Part shown: positions 62,894 to 64,000 of the stretch, piece by piece
How positions within the stretch are numbered: position 1 is the stretch's first letter
How the letters are laid out: each line of letters begins with the position of its first letter
From: Dyella nitratireducens
GTDB lineage: Bacteria; Pseudomonadota; Gammaproteobacteria; Xanthomonadales; Rhodanobacteraceae
Reading direction: 5' to 3'
NCBI RefSeq assembly: GCF_014642835.1
Contig: NZ_BMJA01000001.1
Coordinates: 2,328,943-2,392,942, forward strand
DNA length: 64,000 bases
Notes under the pieces: generated by a model
What the model was told of the DNA's origin: nothing
What the model saw: only the letters and a program-made list of their open reading frames with translations
Databases searched by the model: none
Translations under genes and position numbers: made by a program

Positions 62894-64000
62894 TCAAGTA
62901 GAAGGAGGCAAGGCGATGCGCAGGTCGGTCGCCTTGGGCGGCGTGCCGACCGGTTTGCCGCGCTGGCTCATCACTTTCTGATAAGCCTCCCAGGCCTTCT
63001 GGTACACGGAGTCACCCAAGGCAAACGTCATCGTGCCGATTTGCTTGGACTGATGACGCGGACCGACGAAGTCGTACAGCACCATCGTGCCGCCTTCGGG
63101 ATACAGCTGCGAGGCGGAGATGGGAACCGCACAGCCACCAAACGTGGCGCACTTGTTGTCACTGGGTGAACTGTAATTGCCCGTGGATGGTGGCGGTCCG
63201 CCGCACAGATTGCCTTCCGCGACGTCGTTGTGGCTCTTGCGTCCGCGCAGCATGTAGGGTGCATGGCCTTCCGGCACGCTGGCCGTCATGCCACAACCGC
63301 CGCTGTGACCGCATGATCCGCCGCCGCTGTCGAGTTGCGCGAAGCCGCAACCGCCTTGTGCTTTGCAAGTGTTGGAACCGCGGCAGGTGTGATAGACCTC
63401 GATGGCGGCGCAACTGCCGTCGCTGCCTTCCCACGCCATGCCCTGGCATGCGTGATAGAGCTTGTTGGGATTGACGTCACCGATGCCCAGCGCGAGGTTG
63501 GGTGCTCTCCCGAACACCGCCCAGCAAAGCGACACGCGGTCGCCGGAACCAGCCATCGACGGATAAGGGAACGTGGTGCTGGCATTTTGCCAATAGTCGT
63601 TGAGCACCGTCGTGACACCTTTGATGGCACCCACGGCCACCTTGCTCAATACGGCATGTTCGGCCGGGCCTTGTGCTTTCAGCCGGTTCAGCGCGTCGGC
63701 AATGTCCTGCGGTGGTGGAATGGGAGACGTTGCGGGTGCACTGTATTCGTTGGTAGTCAGCATCGCCGCGGTCCAATGATTCTTTCGGTCGGCGTGCCAC
63801 TTCTCCCAGGTCATGATCTTGTCCAGCTTGCCGTGCAGCGACTCGAATCGCTCGAAGTGAGTCTCGGGCGCGTAGCGTGCGCGAGCTTCGGCATCGGCCG
63901 AAGGGGCTGGCCCACCGTTGGCGTTGTAGGATAGGTAATCCACCTCCAGCGCGGACCTGTCTTCGCGATATTTCTCCTTCACGTCGGTCAGCGGTGCGGG
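62894..64000 (-). CDS. Large cysteine-rich protein upstream of the MNIO gene, 5' end beyond window
   Basis: The frame is open to the window edge (base 64000), so the N-terminus is missing. Counted from a GTG at 63982, 362 residues remain. Residues 1-140 are polar and partly helical ([19 protein letters not shown]). Then come 11 Cys at 153, 179, 191, 200, 206, 212, 224, 230, 260, 278 and 284, in motifs such as [18 protein letters not shown] and [10 protein letters not shown], resembling Cys-Gly motifs of DUF692-modified peptides. A conserved-looking tail with [10 protein letters not shown] follows. The stop is 74 bp before the MNIO gene, same strand. Probable substrate, but a catalytic role cannot be excluded. 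Confidence 0.75.
   Translation of the reverse strand, partial: PAPLTDVKEKYREDRSALEVDYLSYNANGGPAPSADAEARARYAPETHFERFESLHGKLDKIMTWEKWHADRKNHWTAAMLTTNEYSAPATSPIPPPQDIADALNRLKAQGPAEHAVLSKVAVGAIKGVTTVLNDYWQNASTTFPYPSMAGSGDRVSLCWAVFGRAPNLALGIGDVNPNKLYHACQGMAWEGSDGSCAAIEVYHTCRGSNTCKAQGGCGFAQLDSGGGSCGHSGGCGMTASVPEGHAPYMLRGRKSHNDVAEGNLCGGPPPSTGNYSSPSDNKCATFGGCAVPISASQLYPEGGTMVLYDFVGPRHQSKQIGTMTFALGDSVYQKAWEAYQKVMSQRGKPVGTPPKATDLRIALPPST

Overview
The window reads as chromosomal DNA of a GC-rich gammaproteobacterium. Gene content (S53 pepstatin-insensitive peptidases, Porin_5-type porin, secreted isoamylase, DUF692/DUF2063 genes, narKGHJI) and the many dispersed inverted repeats point to the Xanthomonadales, most likely Rhodanobacteraceae (Dyella/Luteibacter/Rhodanobacter-like). 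This placement is an inference from recognised families; no search was run. No rRNA, tRNA, CRISPR array, IS element or prophage was seen.

Layout. 1-18.5 kb (+): a TonB-type energy module (end of exbB, exbD, tonB-like), a 16-stranded-type porin, three small exported proteins and one 4,210-residue filamentous-haemagglutinin-family exoprotein, followed by a small all-helical protein. 18.5-23.3 kb: two paralogous PstS-like secreted binding proteins with no ABC transporter beside them, and a divergent seven-repeat YVTN propeller. 23.3-24.0 kb: a gene-free stretch with a chain of hairpins and an orphan terminator, a candidate small RNA. 24-30.6 kb: secreted isoamylase, then MipA/OmpV with an OmpR-type two-component pair, then a DUF4142 protein. 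30.7-39.5 kb: CHASE2 protein, LysM-FecR protein and hybrid histidine kinase on the minus strand, divergent from a LuxR-type regulator and a PAS-GGDEF cyclase. 39.6-41.8 kb: MarR regulator, small membrane protein and MFS exporter behind one clear promoter/operator. 42-50 kb: GH31 glycosidase and two S53 proteases flanking a HigB/HigA-like toxin-antitoxin pair. 50.3-52 kb: sulfotransferase and hexapeptide acetyltransferase. 52.1-60.9 kb (-): narK-narG-narH-narJ-narI-ppiC, respiratory nitrate reduction, with a perfect FNR/ANR box upstream of narK. 61-64 kb (-): DUF2063 partner, DUF692 (MNIO) enzyme and a large cysteine-rich protein cut by the window edge.

How it fits together. Much of the window serves the envelope and the outside of the cell: export of a giant adhesin-like protein, secreted amylolytic and proteolytic enzymes, phosphate-type binding proteins and several sensory systems. 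Anaerobic respiration is a separate, FNR-controlled block. The most unusual system is the 3' end: a MNIO (DUF692) enzyme and its DUF2063 partner encoded directly behind a protein of more than 368 residues with an 11-Cys C-terminal region, unlike the short precursor peptides usually modified by these enzymes. Three families of intergenic inverted repeats (14 copies listed) punctuate nearly every operon boundary, and one provides the stop codon of a gene.
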